Positions 28,545 to 39,110 of a stretch of DNA of 64,000 bases are shown here, piece after piece. Every line of letters starts with the position of its first letter. The stretch's first letter is position 1. The position numbers and the translations under genes are program-made. A model generated the notes under the pieces. The model worked only from the letters and a program-made list of their open reading frames with translations, had not been told where the DNA came from and searched no databases. The stretch comes from Corynebacterium lactis RW2-5. GTDB lineage: Bacteria; Actinomycetota; Actinomycetes; Mycobacteriales; Mycobacteriaceae. Location of the stretch: NCBI RefSeq assembly GCF_001274895.1, contig NZ_CP006841.1, positions 1,302,001 through 1,366,000 on the forward strand, read 5' to 3'.

Positions 28545-29948
28545 ATGCCCGCCGACGACCCCACCTCAGCAACGCCCGGCCTTTTCGACCAGCCTGACCC
28601 AAATGCTCCGGGGAGCGAATCCCCCTCTGGTGGGCAGGCCGCGGCCGACACCTACTTTCATCCGGGCGCGCACGCGCCCCTGGCGGTTCGAATGCGCCCC
28701 CGCAATCTCGACGAGGTCGTCGGTCAGTCGCATCTGCTGGGGCAGGGAACGCCGTTGCGGAGGCTCGTCGAGGGCGGAGGCGACACCTCGGTGATCCTTT
28801 TCGGTCCTCCCGGCACCGGTAAGACGACTCTTGCGAGCCTTATTTCCTCCGCCACGGGCCGCCGTTTCGAGGCTCTCTCCGCGCTCAACGCCGGCGTCAA
28901 AGAGGTTCGAGCGGTGATTGACACTGCTCGCAAGACCCTCGTGCGCGAGGGTATCCAGACCGTCTTGTTTATCGACGAGGTGCACCGGTTTTCCAAAACC
29001 CAGCAGGATGCGTTGCTCGGGGCCGTCGAGAATCGCACGGTTCTTCTGGTCGCTGCAACTACCGAGAATCCGTCCTTTTCGGTCGTCTCACCTCTGCTGA
29101 GTCGTTCTCTCCTGCTGCAGCTCCGCCCGCTTGACGACGCCGCAATCGGCGAAGTCATCGACAGGGCCATCGCGGATGACAGGGGCCTGGCCGGTCGCGT
29201 AAATATTGCTTCGGACGCCCGCGACCAGCTGATTGCGCTGGCGGGAGGGGATGCCCGGCGCTCGCTGACTTATCTGGAGGCCGCAGCTGAGGCTGTCGCT
29301 GACGGCGAGGAGATTAGTGTCGAAACTCTGGCAACGTCTATCAACCGCGCCGTGGTTAGGTACGACCGCGATGGCGATCAGCACTACGACGTCACCAGCG
29401 CTTTTATCAAGTCTGTTCGCGGGTCTGACGTGGACGCGGCGCTGCACTATCTCGCTCGCATGATTGAAGGCGGCGAGGATCCTCGGTTCATCGCGCGTCG
29501 CATCGTGATTCTTGCGAGCGAGGACATCGGCATGGCCGACCCTACCGCCCTGCAAACCGCGGTAGCAGCGGCACAAGCGGTGGCGTTAATCGGTATGCCG
29601 GAGGCGCGGCTCACGCTGGCGCAGGCAGTCATTCACCTCGCCACTGCACCGAAGTCGAATTCGGTAATCGCCGCAATCGATGCCGCTCTTGCCGACATCC
29701 GACAGGGCAAAACCGCGCCCGTCCCGCCGCACCTGCGGGATGGTCACTACAGCGGGGCGAAGGACCTGGGACACGCAGTGGATTACGTGTATCCGCACAA
29801 TGACCCAATCGGCGTTGTGCCGCAGCAGTACGCTCCGGACGGCCTGCAGGAAGTTGATTACTTCACTCCGTCCAACCACGGTAGGGAAAAGGGTATGGCC
29901 GACTACCTCGCAAAGATTCGCCGCATCGTGAGAGGAAAGCGTCGGTAA
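28545..29948 (+). CDS. rarA: Replication-associated recombination protein RarA (MgsA family AAA+ ATPase)
   Basis: AAA+ ATPase of 467 residues acting at stalled replication forks. '[16 protein letters not shown]' opens the AAA+ module; Walker A 'GPPGTGKT' is at about 87-94, Walker B 'LFIDEVHRF' follows, then sensor 1 '[11 protein letters not shown]'. The C-terminal tetramerisation domain has '[14 protein letters not shown]' and '[18 protein letters not shown]'. The frame is open back into the preceding gene; ATG 28545 starts right after its TAA and gives an N-terminus of normal length. Confidence 0.95.
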   Translation: MPADDPTSATPGLFDQPDPNAPGSESPSGGQAAADTYFHPGAHAPLAVRMRPRNLDEVVGQSHLLGQGTPLRRLVEGGGDTSVILFGPPGTGKTTLASLISSATGRRFEALSALNAGVKEVRAVIDTARKTLVREGIQTVLFIDEVHRFSKTQQDALLGAVENRTVLLVAATTENPSFSVVSPLLSRSLLLQLRPLDDAAIGEVIDRAIADDRGLAGRVNIASDARDQLIALAGGDARRSLTYLEAAAEAVADGEEISVETLATSINRAVVRYDRDGDQHYDVTSAFIKSVRGSDVDAALHYLARMIEGGEDPRFIARRIVILASEDIGMADPTALQTAVAAAQAVALIGMPEARLTLAQAVIHLATAPKSNSVIAAIDAALADIRQGKTAPVPPHLRDGHYSGAKDLGHAVDYVYPHNDPIGVVPQQYAPDGLQEVDYFTPSNHGREKGMADYLAKIRRIVRGKRR

Positions 29949-29997
29949 GCGGGGCTTCTGGTCGGCGGGTCGGTTTTAAGCATGGTGGACTCTAACA

Positions 29998-30008
29998 GGT
30001 AGACTGCT
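29998..30008 (+). promoter_or_regulatory. alaS promoter -10
   Basis: GGTAGACTGCT, identical to the block before aspS, contains the -10 TAGACT (30000-30005). No clear -35. The leader to GTG 30062 is about 50 bases and includes GAGGA as ribosome-binding site. Confidence 0.5.
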
Positions 30009-30061
30009 AGTTTTGTACAAACATCTCGGACGCTCGACGTGAAACGAGGAATTAGAACACC

Positions 30062-32719
30062 GTGCAGACTCATGAGATTCGAAATCGCTTCATCCAGCAT
30101 TTCGTGAAGGCGGGGCACACCGAGGTCCCCAGCGCATCGCTCGTTTTGGATGACCCGAACCTGTTGTTCGTCAACGCGGGTATGGTTCCGTTCAAGCCAT
30201 ACTTCCTGGGCCACCAGACTCCGGAGTTCAACACTGCCACGTCGATTCAGAAGTGCGTGCGCACCCTCGACATCGAAGAGGTGGGTATCACAACTCGCCA
30301 CAACACGTTCTTCCAGATGGCTGGCAATTTCTCCTTCGGTGACTACTTCAAGGAAGGCGCCATTAAGCACGCCTGGTCGCTGCTGACCGGCTCCATCGAG
30401 GACGGCGGTTTCGGTATCCCGGCGGAGAAGCTCTGGGTCACTGTATACCTTGATGACGACGAGGCCCACGACATCTGGGCGAACAAGGTCGGCGTTCCCG
30501 AGGACCACATCCAGCGCCGCGGCATGGCGGACAACTACTGGTCCATGGGCGTGCCCGGCCCCTGTGGCCCCTGCTCCGAGATCTTCTACGACCGCGGCCC
30601 GGAATACGGCGTTGACGGCGGCCCGGAGGCGGACGAGGACCGTTACATCGAGATTTGGAACCTCGTCTTTATGCAGAATGAGCGGGGAGAGGGCACAGGC
30701 AAAGACTCTTTCGAGATTCTCGGCCCACTGCCGAAGCAAAACATCGACACCGGTATGGGAATCGAGCGCGTGGCTTTCCTGCTCCAGGGCGTCGATAACG
30801 TCTATGAGACCGACCTGCTTCGCCCGGTCATCAACGCGGCGGAGGAGCTCACCGGTTCTACATACAACGCCAACCACGCTGATGACATCCGCTTCCGTGT
30901 CATTGCGGACCACTCGCGCACAGGCCTGATGCTGATGCTCGACGGCGTGACTCCGTCGAACTCTGACCGCGGCTACATCCTGCGCCGCCTGCTGCGCCGC
31001 ATCGTCCGCTCGGCCCGCTTGCTGGGCGCCAAGGGGGAGGTCCTCGACCGACTGATTGGCGTCGCCGCGGAAACCATGACCCCGTCCTACCCGGAGATTG
31101 CCGACAACTGGGAGCGTATCCGTCGCGTCGCTGTCGCCGAGGAGAAGGCCTTCACCAAGACCCTGGCAGCCGGCGAGGAACTCTTCGCCCAGGCCGCCAC
31201 CAAGGCTAAGTCCGAAGGCAAGACGATTCTCTCCGGCCACGACGCCTTCACCTTGCATGACACCCACGGCTTCCCAATTGACCTGACCATCGAGATGGCC
31301 GAGGAGGCCGGTCTGACCATCGACCGTGCTGAGTTCGACCGGGAGATGGCCGAGCAGCGCGCCCGCGCGAAAGCCGACAGTCAGGCCAAGAAGAAGTCTC
31401 ACACCGACCTCCATGTCTACCGCGAGTTCATCGACAACAACCCGACCGTGTTCACTGGATACGACCGGCTTGCCGACGAGTCGACCGTGGTCGGCATCGT
31501 CTCTGGAGGAGAGAAGACGTCCTCGGCTTCCGAGGGGGAGGAAGTTGAGCTCATTCTCGACCGCACCCCGCTCTACGCGGAATCGGGCGGCCAGATGGCC
31601 GACCGCGGCCGCATAGTCACCGCCGACGGCGCGATCGTTGACATTAACGACGTCCAGAAGGTCGGTAAGAAGCTCTGGCTGCATAAGGGCATCGTCACCG
31701 CCGGCGAGTTCGCCGCTGGCGTTGCCGCGGAGGCACAGGTTGATGAGAAGTGGCGCCACGGTGCACGCCAGGCCCACACCGCGACTCACCTGATTCACGC
31801 AGCGCTGCGTGAGGTTCTCGGCCAGACAGCAACCCAGGCTGGCTCGATGAACAAGCCGGGCTACCTGCGCTTTGACTTCAAGTACGGCGAGCAGCTGACC
31901 GCTGACCAGCTCCGCCAGATTGAGGAGATTACCAACGAGGCTGTCGACCGCGACTGGGCTGTCAATACCACGGAGATGCCGCTGGAGGAGGCCAAGGCCG
32001 CTGGCGCTATGGCTCTGTTCTCCGAGAACTACGGCGACGTTGTTCGTGTCGTTGAAATTGGTGGTCCCTTCTCCATGGAGCTCTGCGGTGGCACCCACGT
32101 TGCGCACTCCTCCCAGATCGGACCTGTTTCGGTGCTGGGAGAGGCGTCGGTAGGCTCCGGTGTCCGTCGAATTGAGGCCTACTCGGGCTTGGATTCTTTC
32201 CGCTACCTGACTACCGAGCGTCTGCTCGCTGAGCGCCTGGCGACGGAGTTCAAGGCCCCGTCCGCGGAGTTGCCGGATCGCATTGCGGCTCTGGCCGACA
32301 AGCTCAAGGCTGCCGAGAAGCAGCTCGCCGACTTGAAGGCCGGACAGCTGCTGGCCAATGCGGCTTCGCACCTTGACAGCGCTCGCACGATTGGTGATGT
32401 GACCTACCTCGGCCTCAACCTCCCGGCGGGCACCGGCATGAAGGACATTCGTTCCCTTGCTACGGATCTGTCGAAGCGCCTGGCGGACCGTCCCTCGGTC
32501 GTCGCGCTAATCGCTGACGGAGGCCAGAAGGTCCCGTTCGTGGTCGCTGTGTCGGATCAGGCGGTCGACAAGGGCGTCAAGGCCGGCAACCTCGTCAAGC
32601 TGATGGGCGAGAAGGTCGGCGGCAAGGGCGGCGGCAAGCCCTCTATGGCGCAGGGTTCCGGTTCCGACGCCTCTGGCATTGAGGCAGCGCTCGCAGCTAT
32701 CGAGTCCGAGCTGGCTTAA
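30062..32719 (+). CDS. alaS: Alanine--tRNA ligase
   Basis: Class II synthetase of 885 residues. Catalytic domain with '[16 protein letters not shown]' and '[21 protein letters not shown]', a tRNA-recognition helical region ('[14 protein letters not shown]', '[19 protein letters not shown]'), and the editing domain with '[12 protein letters not shown]' and '[13 protein letters not shown]', which carry the zinc ligands that remove Ser and Gly from tRNA-Ala. A C-terminal coiled coil and DHHA1 domain follow. GTG start with GAGGA upstream. Heads an operon with ruvX and mltG. Confidence 0.98.
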   Translation: MQTHEIRNRFIQHFVKAGHTEVPSASLVLDDPNLLFVNAGMVPFKPYFLGHQTPEFNTATSIQKCVRTLDIEEVGITTRHNTFFQMAGNFSFGDYFKEGAIKHAWSLLTGSIEDGGFGIPAEKLWVTVYLDDDEAHDIWANKVGVPEDHIQRRGMADNYWSMGVPGPCGPCSEIFYDRGPEYGVDGGPEADEDRYIEIWNLVFMQNERGEGTGKDSFEILGPLPKQNIDTGMGIERVAFLLQGVDNVYETDLLRPVINAAEELTGSTYNANHADDIRFRVIADHSRTGLMLMLDGVTPSNSDRGYILRRLLRRIVRSARLLGAKGEVLDRLIGVAAETMTPSYPEIADNWERIRRVAVAEEKAFTKTLAAGEELFAQAATKAKSEGKTILSGHDAFTLHDTHGFPIDLTIEMAEEAGLTIDRAEFDREMAEQRARAKADSQAKKKSHTDLHVYREFIDNNPTVFTGYDRLADESTVVGIVSGGEKTSSASEGEEVELILDRTPLYAESGGQMADRGRIVTADGAIVDINDVQKVGKKLWLHKGIVTAGEFAAGVAAEAQVDEKWRHGARQAHTATHLIHAALREVLGQTATQAGSMNKPGYLRFDFKYGEQLTADQLRQIEEITNEAVDRDWAVNTTEMPLEEAKAAGAMALFSENYGDVVRVVEIGGPFSMELCGGTHVAHSSQIGPVSVLGEASVGSGVRRIEAYSGLDSFRYLTTERLLAERLATEFKAPSAELPDRIAALADKLKAAEKQLADLKAGQLLANAASHLDSARTIGDVTYLGLNLPAGTGMKDIRSLATDLSKRLADRPSVVALIADGGQKVPFVVAVSDQAVDKGVKAGNLVKLMGEKVGGKGGGKPSMAQGSGSDASGIEAALAAIESELA

Positions 32720-32736
32720 GGCTAGAGGGATTTTCA

Positions 32737-33246
32737 TTGGCTCGTTTAGCACTGGACGCCCCCGGAATTGATGACCCCGGTCGGGGGCGACGGCTTGGGA
32801 TTGATGTAGGTGACGTCCGAGTCGGAGTAGCTGTGTCCGACCCGGACGGAATCCTCGCCACGCCCGTCGAGACTGTTGCACGTGCTACCCGCCGAAAAGA
32901 TCCCGATGGGCCAGACATTGACCGTTTGGTTGAACTCGCCCAAGAGTACGAAGTAGTCGAGATTGTGGTCGGCTTGCCCATCATGCTGGACGGATCCTTC
33001 GGATCTTCGGCCCGTAAGGCTGGTGACGTGGGGTTTCGGCTGAAGCGGCGCCTTGGGGACGCCGTCGCAGTGCGTTACGCGGACGAGCGCATGACGACCG
33101 TACTTGCACAATCTCGGCTGCATGACGCCGGGATTGACGTCCGCTCCGGGCGAAAGGTTATCGACCAGGCGGCAGCGGTAGAGATTCTTCAAGCATGGCT
33201 GGATAACCGGAAAAAGTACTTGGCTGAGCAGACCGATTCGGAATAA
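32737..33246 (+). CDS. ruvX: Putative pre-16S rRNA nuclease / Holliday junction resolvase-like RuvX (YqgF)
   Basis: RNase H-fold protein of 169 residues. '[20 protein letters not shown]' gives the first catalytic Asp, '[12 protein letters not shown]' the Glu-containing strand region, and 'YADERMTT' the last acidic motif. YqgF family members take part in pre-16S rRNA maturation; the resolvase label is older. TTG start 17 bases after alaS with GAGGG upstream. The alaS-ruvX-mltG-aroE order is the usual actinobacterial one. Confidence 0.92.
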   Translation: MARLALDAPGIDDPGRGRRLGIDVGDVRVGVAVSDPDGILATPVETVARATRRKDPDGPDIDRLVELAQEYEVVEIVVGLPIMLDGSFGSSARKAGDVGFRLKRRLGDAVAVRYADERMTTVLAQSRLHDAGIDVRSGRKVIDQAAAVEILQAWLDNRKKYLAEQTDSE

Positions 33247-33281
33247 AAAGCAGATTTTGATTTCCAATCGGACATGCCAAA

Positions 33282-33324
33282 GTAACGAAAAGGTGACAAT
33301 TGCCCTAGAAATAGGGAATTATTG
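33282..33324 (+). promoter_or_regulatory. mltG leader: GTAAC-type direct repeat and GAAA-loop hairpin
   Basis: The 219-base gap before mltG contains GTAACG (33282) and GTGACA (33293), a tandem repeat with an 11-base period, and then CCCTA-GAAA-TAGGG (33303-33316), flanked by CAAT/ATTG, a small hairpin. GTAAC-type direct repeats are bound by the response regulator MtrA in actinobacteria. The rest of the gap is AT-richer than its surroundings and shows no coding sequence. The start is preceded by GAGGAG. Assignment to MtrA is tentative. Confidence 0.35.
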
Positions 33325-33465
33325 TAAGGGATTATGTCTGCCTTGTGGGCGGGCGTAGTACTACGTTGATTATTGGTGGATTGACCGTTCCCAGCAGTAC
33401 GAGGCTTTCACAATAGGCGCTCGCGAGCTGCAAGCGATAACCAATCCGCGATCGAGGAGCTATCG

Positions 33466-34656
33466 ATGACTAAAGATGCCTTGTCTGCGCGCCGCCCTAA
33501 GGCTCGCAAGGGGAAGAACCGCATTCGCCGCCGCCAGACGACTATGGCGATAAACGTCACCTCGATCCTCCTCTGCGTTTTAGTGGTCGCCGTGATCGGT
33601 CTGATTTGGAAGCGAGGCGGCATTGTGGACGACTACGACGGTCGCAATCCCGGTGAGGTAACAGTCGTTGAGGTCGCCGCGGGCTCCTCCCTGACGGATC
33701 TGTCAAAGGCACTCGTGGACAAGGATGTCGTTAAGTCCTCTCAGGCTTTCGTCGAGGCTGCCAATAACAACTCCCGTTCGAGCGAACTGCAGCCGGGCTT
33801 TTACCGTCTGCGGGAGCACATGTCGGCGGACTCTGCAGTCCAGGCACTGCTCGATACCGATAACCAGGCAGGGCGCGTAGACATCCCGACGGGTGCGCGC
33901 TTTGCCGATACACGCATCGTGTCCTCCTCGGATGTTCGCAAAGGCATTTTCAGCCTTATTTCCGAAGCGTCCTGCCTCGAGCAGGACAATTGCGTGACCA
34001 AGTCCGAGCTGGAGAAGGCGGCTGGAAGCGCAGACCTCGCAAAACTGGGTGTCCCTGAGTGGGCGATGCGGGAGGTCCAGGCCCGCGGAAATGACCCCCG
34101 TCGCCTGGAGGGCCTCATCACGCCGGGTATCCACCATATTGACCCGCAGCTATCTGCCGAAGAGATGATTGCTTCGTTGGTCCGCGAGTCCGTCAAGAAC
34201 TACGAGTCGACCGGCCTAATTGAGTCAGCGAGCATGGTCAAGCTGTCTCCTTACCAGCTGATTACCGCTGCGTCTCTGATTCAGATGGAGTCTCCGGACG
34301 GTGACTTCGACAAGGTCGCCCGCGTCATCTTGAACCGTCTGGCCAAGCCGATGATGCTTCAGTTTGACTCGACAGTTAACTACGACCTGCCTGATCAGGA
34401 AATCGCTACAACCGACGAGGATCGTGCCCGAAAGACCCCTTGGAACACCTACGCCAAGGAGGGGCTGCCCGACACGCCAATCGCCTCGCCGTCGATTGAG
34501 GCAATCAAGGCGATGGAGAATCCTGCGGACGGTACTTGGCTCTACTTCGTAACCGTCGACAAGGACGGCCGGACTGTATTCAGCACCACCTTCGAGGAGC
34601 ACGACGCCGCGATTGCCGAATCCCGTGACAACGGCGTTCTAGATTCGAACCGCTAG
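33466..34656 (+). CDS. mltG: Endolytic murein transglycosylase MltG (YceG-like)
   Basis: Bitopic membrane protein of 396 residues that cuts nascent glycan strands. A basic cytoplasmic N-terminus of about 25 residues, rich in Arg and Lys, precedes one helix (about 28-48). The extracytoplasmic part has a LysM-like module ('VTVVEVAAGSSLTDLSKAL') and the YceG domain. The catalytic Glu is E275 in 'ASLIQMESPDGDF', followed by 'VARVILNRL' and 'LQFDSTVNY'; the motif is a variant of the E. coli 'VEKE' but the Glu is kept. Its own leader suggests a separate promoter. Confidence 0.92.
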   Translation: MTKDALSARRPKARKGKNRIRRRQTTMAINVTSILLCVLVVAVIGLIWKRGGIVDDYDGRNPGEVTVVEVAAGSSLTDLSKALVDKDVVKSSQAFVEAANNNSRSSELQPGFYRLREHMSADSAVQALLDTDNQAGRVDIPTGARFADTRIVSSSDVRKGIFSLISEASCLEQDNCVTKSELEKAAGSADLAKLGVPEWAMREVQARGNDPRRLEGLITPGIHHIDPQLSAEEMIASLVRESVKNYESTGLIESASMVKLSPYQLITAASLIQMESPDGDFDKVARVILNRLAKPMMLQFDSTVNYDLPDQEIATTDEDRARKTPWNTYAKEGLPDTPIASPSIEAIKAMENPADGTWLYFVTVDKDGRTVFSTTFEEHDAAIAESRDNGVLDSNR

Positions 34657-34674
34657 GGAAGTAGGACCCCGCCA

Positions 34675-35490
34675 ATGCTTATCACTCACCGTGCCGCAGT
34701 TCTGGGCGACCCCATCGAGCATTCGCTGTCACCGGCGATTCATAACGCAGGTTACGCGGCCGCGGGGTTAACACAGTGGGAGTACTCCCGAATCCGCTGT
34801 AATGCCGAAGAACTGCCCGGCGTGGTAGGTAGCGCGGACGAATCATTCCGGGGCTTTTCCGTCACGATGCCCGGAAAATTTGCAGCACTCGAATTCGCTG
34901 ATGTATCCAGCGAGCGGGCCAAACTGATTGGTTCGGCGAACACGCTCGTCCGGCAAGGCTCCGGATGGTTTGCGGACAACACCGACTGCGATGGGGTGCT
35001 GGGAGCCCTAGCTGAGATTGGTGTGACTGAATTGCCAAACGGCAGGGCGGTTCTCGTCGGTGCAGGAGGCACCGCACGCCCGGCTCTATGGGCGCTGGCC
35101 AAACTCGGCATGAAGCATGTCTCAGTCGTAGCCCGGTCGGAACGCGTTTACGCGCTGGAACCGTTGGCCGCCGCGTTGGGCATCGAATTCGTTTGGGTAA
35201 AGTTTTCTGCTCCGAATCTCCACGATATCGCGGGCGCGTCCGACGTTTTGGTCTCCACTGTGCCCTCGGCTGCGCTGGAATCCGTCTACACATTCCTCGC
35301 ACGGGCGCCGAAGATTCTCGACGTCATTTACAATCCGTGGCCAACTCCGCTGGTCAAAGCTGCTAAGGACCGCGGCGCGGAGGCCGTGGGTGGGCTTTCC
35401 ATGCTGTTGCACCAGGCTGTCGGGCAATTTGAGCAATTCACCGGCCGTAGACCGGACGTCGACTCGATGCGGCAAGCACTGCCTATGTAA
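34675..35490 (+). CDS. aroE: Shikimate dehydrogenase
   Basis: NADPH-dependent reduction of 3-dehydroshikimate to shikimate. The 271 residues hold the substrate motif 'HSLSPAIHNAGY' at about 16-27, the catalytic lysine K68 in 'TMPGKFAA', the dinucleotide-binding 'LVGAGGTARPALWAL' and the C-terminal 'LSMLLHQAVGQFEQFTG'. ATG 18 bases after mltG with GGGAAGTAGG upstream. It is the first shikimate gene in the block but is separated from aroC by the prepilin peptidase gene. Confidence 0.94.
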   Translation: MLITHRAAVLGDPIEHSLSPAIHNAGYAAAGLTQWEYSRIRCNAEELPGVVGSADESFRGFSVTMPGKFAALEFADVSSERAKLIGSANTLVRQGSGWFADNTDCDGVLGALAEIGVTELPNGRAVLVGAGGTARPALWALAKLGMKHVSVVARSERVYALEPLAAALGIEFVWVKFSAPNLHDIAGASDVLVSTVPSAALESVYTFLARAPKILDVIYNPWPTPLVKAAKDRGAEAVGGLSMLLHQAVGQFEQFTGRRPDVDSMRQALPM

Positions 35491-35515
35491 CGCGGGTACT
35501 GTAGCCTAGTCGGCT

Positions 35516-36076
35516 ATGGGGTGGGGAAACGAAATTTCTTGTGTATCAGTCGACGGGCTCTTCCTTTTGGCCCTTGCGGTATGGATTATCGCGGGAGTCT
35601 GGTATGACTTTCGGTCCAGACGGCTTCCCAATCGATGGCTCCTGTTGGGCGCAGTTCTGTGGGGTGCCGCAGCAGCGGTAAGGGCGCTTGGCCTGTTCTG
35701 GCCCACTTTGAGTCACACCTATCTAGGGTCGCTCGCGCTCGTGCCGGGTATCGTAGGCGCCCTGACCTGGTTCGTGCTCTACCTCTCGGCATTTCTCTGG
35801 GCGCCGGAATCGATCGGGGCCGGCGACGTCAAGCTGGCGCTTCTCGCCGGTGCCGCCGTCGGTGCCCACTCCGCAAGGCCTGTGGGCGCCATCATCATGG
35901 TGCTCGCCGCGGTCGTGGCCGCCAGCTTGGCGACGCTCCTGCTCGCCGTTACCGCTCGAATCCGGAGTTCTGGACTTTCTACGACTGGTGCCGCCAGGCG
36001 GGAGAGCATGGCGATACCGCATGGACCGCCGATGTTGTTTTCCATGACACTGTGCGCCTATCTGGCGTCTACTTAG
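35516..36076 (+). CDS. Prepilin peptidase-like membrane protein (A24 family)
   Basis: Polytopic membrane protein of 186 residues with the two A24 aspartate motifs: the first Asp in 'VWYDFRSRRLPN' and the second in 'GAGDVKLALLAGAAVG'. It lacks the N-terminal methylase domain, so it is the short form. The C-terminus 'IPHGPPMLFS' is also typical. Such stand-alone peptidases before aroC occur across corynebacteria, often without type IV pilus genes nearby, so the substrate is unclear. Confidence 0.85.
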   Translation: MGWGNEISCVSVDGLFLLALAVWIIAGVWYDFRSRRLPNRWLLLGAVLWGAAAAVRALGLFWPTLSHTYLGSLALVPGIVGALTWFVLYLSAFLWAPESIGAGDVKLALLAGAAVGAHSARPVGAIIMVLAAVVAASLATLLLAVTARIRSSGLSTTGAARRESMAIPHGPPMLFSMTLCAYLAST

Positions 36077-36163
36077 AAGCGGGCGTTCGCGCCGTCGGTA
36101 AGCGATGGCGAAGCTGCCCCTGTTTGCCGTGTTTCGACACGACTAGCAAAGTTAGTGCCCCTA

Positions 36164-36195
36164 TTGCACAAAGTTTTAGGCAAACGTGCCATTAT
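36164..36195 (+). promoter_or_regulatory. aroC promoter, leaderless type
   Basis: TTGCAC (36164-36169) and CATTAT (36190-36195) form a -35/-10 pair with a long 20-base spacer. The -10 is followed by seven bases and then the ATG at 36203. No ribosome-binding site is visible, which fits a leaderless transcript that starts the aroCKBQ operon. Confidence 0.5.
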
Positions 36196-36202
36196 GTTAC
36201 CT

Positions 36203-37390
36203 ATGCTTCGTTGGACTACCGCAGGTGAATCGCACGGCCAGGCCCTCATCGCATTGATGGAAGGCGTTCCGGCTGGCGTTCCTGTCTCTACAGATGATGT
36301 ATCGCACCACCTAGCGCGCCGTCGCCTTGGTTACGGTCGCGGGTCGCGCATGAAGTTTGAGGCAGACGAGGTTACTCTGCTCACAGGTGTCCGGCATGGA
36401 AAGACCTTGGGGTCGCCACTGTCGATTATGGTTGGCAACACGGAGTGGCCGAAGTGGACCACGGTGATGAGTCCCGACGCAGTTGACCCAGAGGAGCTCA
36501 AGACGGCTCGCGGTGCGACGCTGACGCGTCCACGTCCCGGCCACGCGGACTTCAACGGCATGCTCAAGTACAACCACGAGGATGCTCGCAACATTTTGGA
36601 GCGTTCCTCGGCGCGAGAGACCGCCGCACGAGTAGCAGCTGCTACCGTCGCGCGTTCAATTCTGCGCGAGACGCTCGGTGTGGAGGTCGTCAGCCACGTT
36701 ATTTCGATTGGCCGGTCCAAGTCCTACGAAGGCCCGCTGCCGACGTATGAGGACATCGACGCTATCGATGCCTCCCCGGTGCGTGCCTTTTCGACCGAAG
36801 TCGAGGAATCGATCATTGAGGAGATTAAGACCGCGAAGAAACAGGGCGACACACTCGGCGGCATCGTCGAGGTAGTGGTGCACGGGCTTCCGGTCGGCCT
36901 GGGCTCGCATATCTCCGGTGATACGCGTCTTGATGCACAGCTGGCTGGCGCGCTGATGGGCATCCAGTCGGTCAAGGGCGTCGAAATTGGCGACGGTTTC
37001 GAGGAGGCCCGACGCAGGGGCACCGAGGCGCACGACGAAATGGTGCGCACCGAAGACGGGGTCAATCGAGAGACAAACCGCGCCGGTGGCCTGGAGGGTG
37101 GCATGACCAACGCGCAGCCACTCGTGGTTCGCGCCGCCATGAAGCCAATTTCCACAGTGCCCCGCGCGCTTAAGACCGTGGATATGGCGAGCGGCGAGCA
37201 GGCGACTGCTATCCACCAGCGCTCCGACGTCGTCGCTGTCCCCGCTGGCGGTGTGGTCGCAGAGGCGATGGTCGCGCTTGTTCTGGCCCGCGCTGTTATG
37301 GAGAAGTTCGGCGGCGACAGCTTGGAGGAAACTAAGCGCAACGTCGAGGGCTACCTCGAGCAGACGCGCCGCCGCCTCGACTGGAATTAG
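36203..37390 (+). CDS. aroC: Chorismate synthase
   Basis: Last enzyme of the shikimate pathway; uses reduced FMN to make chorismate from EPSP. The 395 residues begin '[15 protein letters not shown]', the family N-terminus, and include '[13 protein letters not shown]', '[13 protein letters not shown]', '[20 protein letters not shown]' and '[18 protein letters not shown]'. The frame opens earlier at 36155 and also has ATG 36194, but these extensions are not conserved and lie in the promoter. aroK, aroB, aroQ follow in one operon. Confidence 0.97.
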   Translation: MLRWTTAGESHGQALIALMEGVPAGVPVSTDDVSHHLARRRLGYGRGSRMKFEADEVTLLTGVRHGKTLGSPLSIMVGNTEWPKWTTVMSPDAVDPEELKTARGATLTRPRPGHADFNGMLKYNHEDARNILERSSARETAARVAAATVARSILRETLGVEVVSHVISIGRSKSYEGPLPTYEDIDAIDASPVRAFSTEVEESIIEEIKTAKKQGDTLGGIVEVVVHGLPVGLGSHISGDTRLDAQLAGALMGIQSVKGVEIGDGFEEARRRGTEAHDEMVRTEDGVNRETNRAGGLEGGMTNAQPLVVRAAMKPISTVPRALKTVDMASGEQATAIHQRSDVVAVPAGGVVAEAMVALVLARAVMEKFGGDSLEETKRNVEGYLEQTRRRLDWN

Positions 37391-37428
37391 CCATAAGCGT
37401 GAGTAGGGAAGAAGGAGAAAAGGCTTAC

Positions 37429-37953
37429 ATGACCGCTCCACGCATAGTTCTCGTTGGCCCGCCCGGTGCGGGTAAATCCACTATTGGCCGTCGCCTGGCT
37501 CGGGCACTGAATACGTCACTCACCGATACCGATGAGATGATTCAGCAGCGCATGGGTAAGCCCTGCGGCGAAGTCTTCGCTTCCCTGGGGGAACCCGAAT
37601 TCCGCCGTATTGAAGAAGAGGAAGTCGCCAAAGCACTGACTCGCGAGGGAATCGTTTCCCTCGGCGGCGGCGCAGTCATCTCAGAGCGGACCCGCGACCT
37701 GCTCGCCGACCACAACGTGGTCTACCTCGAAGTGAGCGTTAAGGAAGGCGTGCGCCGCACCAGCGGCAATGATTCTCGTCCCGTGCTGGCCGCAGAAGAT
37801 CCGGAGGCGCACTACCGGGCCCTGTATGAATCGCGCCGCGATTTCTATGAATCTGTGGCCAGCTTCAAGGCCCGCTCGGACGAACGCTCTCCGCAGCGAG
37901 TCGTCGCCGAAATTTTAAGCTACTTGGACGACGCCTGCGACGAAGGTATCTAG
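37429..37953 (+). CDS. aroK: Shikimate kinase
   Basis: P-loop kinase of 174 residues that phosphorylates shikimate at O3. Walker A 'GPPGAGKS' at 10-17, substrate-binding Asp in 'LTDTDEMI', 'GEPEFRRIEEEEV' with the shikimate-contacting Arg, and 'SLGGGAV' are all in place. The frame is open to GTG 37399, but that region contains the ribosome-binding site AAGGAG for ATG 37429. Confidence 0.96.
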   Translation: MTAPRIVLVGPPGAGKSTIGRRLARALNTSLTDTDEMIQQRMGKPCGEVFASLGEPEFRRIEEEEVAKALTREGIVSLGGGAVISERTRDLLADHNVVYLEVSVKEGVRRTSGNDSRPVLAAEDPEAHYRALYESRRDFYESVASFKARSDERSPQRVVAEILSYLDDACDEGI

Positions 37954-38000
37954 GCCCTCATAGAGCTTGAATCAGAGTCACTCGAGAACAGGAAGATTTC

Positions 38001-39110
38001 ATGGATCTCACTCGGACAATTCCCGTCGAAGGCCCCGCGCCGTACTCGGTGACGATGGGCTACGGGCTGACCGACCGCATCGCGGAGTCGGTTTCGTTTG
38101 CTTCTCAGGTGGCAGTAATCCACCAGGGTAGCGTTCAGGAGCTCGCCCTCGGTGTCATCAACGAACTGGCCAATCGCGGCATTGACGCCTTCGCGATTCA
38201 GATTCCTGACGCGGAGGAGGGAAAGACCCTCACTGTCGCCGAGACCGTCTGGGACACTTTCGGCGAGCGTGGCATGGGACGAAAGGACGCCGTGGTTTCG
38301 ATCGGCGGCGGCGCCGCGACCGATTTCGGCGGCTTCGTCGCCGCGGCATGGATGCGCGGCATTGCCGTGGTGCAGGTGCCAACGACGCTGCTTGCGATGG
38401 TCGACGCCGCGGTTGGCGGCAAGACCGGTATCAACACCGCCGCCGGCAAGAACCTGGTGGGTGCCTTCCATGAGCCGACTGCCGTATTCCTGGACCTCGA
38501 TGTTCTGCGCACTCTGCCTTCCGACGAGATGATCGCCGGCTCTGCAGAAATTATCAAGGCCGGATTCATCGCCGACCCAAAGATTCTGGACCTCTACGAG
38601 TCCGATCCCTCGGCCTGCCTAGATGTGGACGGGGCGCTCCCGGAGCTTATCGAACGCGCAGTCGCAGTGAAGGCTCGAGTCGTCTCGGAGGATCTGAAGG
38701 AAGCAGGCCTGCGAGAGATTCTGAACTACGGACACACCTTCGGGCACGCGGTCGAACACTTCGAGAATTACCGTTGGCGGCACGGGCACGCGGTCGCAGT
38801 CGGTATGGTCTTCGTCGCAGAATTGGCGAAGCTCACAGGCCACATTGACCAGGATTTGGTAGACCGACACCGCGCGATCCTCGAGTCCATTGGCCTGCCG
38901 ACCACGTACGACGCCGGGCATTTCGAGGAACTCTACAGCGCGATGACGCGCGACAAGAAGAACCGCAAGGGCACAATCCGCTTTGTCGTCCTCGACGACG
39001 TGGCTAAAACCTCACGGTTGGAGGGGCCGTCTAGGCAAGACCTCGAACGCGCCTACGAGCTCGTCTACAACAGCGGCCGCCCGGCAACAGAGGAGTCCGC
39101 CCGCTCATGA
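38001..39110 (+). CDS. aroB: 3-dehydroquinate synthase
   Basis: NAD+- and metal-dependent conversion of DAHP to 3-dehydroquinate; 369 residues. Typical stretches are '[23 protein letters not shown]', '[20 protein letters not shown]', '[10 protein letters not shown]' and the metal-binding '[12 protein letters not shown]'. ATG with ACAGGAAG upstream. The stop overlaps the aroQ start by four bases (ATGA). Confidence 0.97.
   Translation: MDLTRTIPVEGPAPYSVTMGYGLTDRIAESVSFASQVAVIHQGSVQELALGVINELANRGIDAFAIQIPDAEEGKTLTVAETVWDTFGERGMGRKDAVVSIGGGAATDFGGFVAAAWMRGIAVVQVPTTLLAMVDAAVGGKTGINTAAGKNLVGAFHEPTAVFLDLDVLRTLPSDEMIAGSAEIIKAGFIADPKILDLYESDPSACLDVDGALPELIERAVAVKARVVSEDLKEAGLREILNYGHTFGHAVEHFENYRWRHGHAVAVGMVFVAELAKLTGHIDQDLVDRHRAILESIGLPTTYDAGHFEELYSAMTRDKKNRKGTIRFVVLDDVAKTSRLEGPSRQDLERAYELVYNSGRPATEESARS

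Noticed and set aside
29903..32371. Very long open frame on the minus strand opposite alaS
   Set aside because: It lies antisense to a complete, highly conserved alaS, shows no recognisable domain and has the composition expected from the codon bias of the sense strand.
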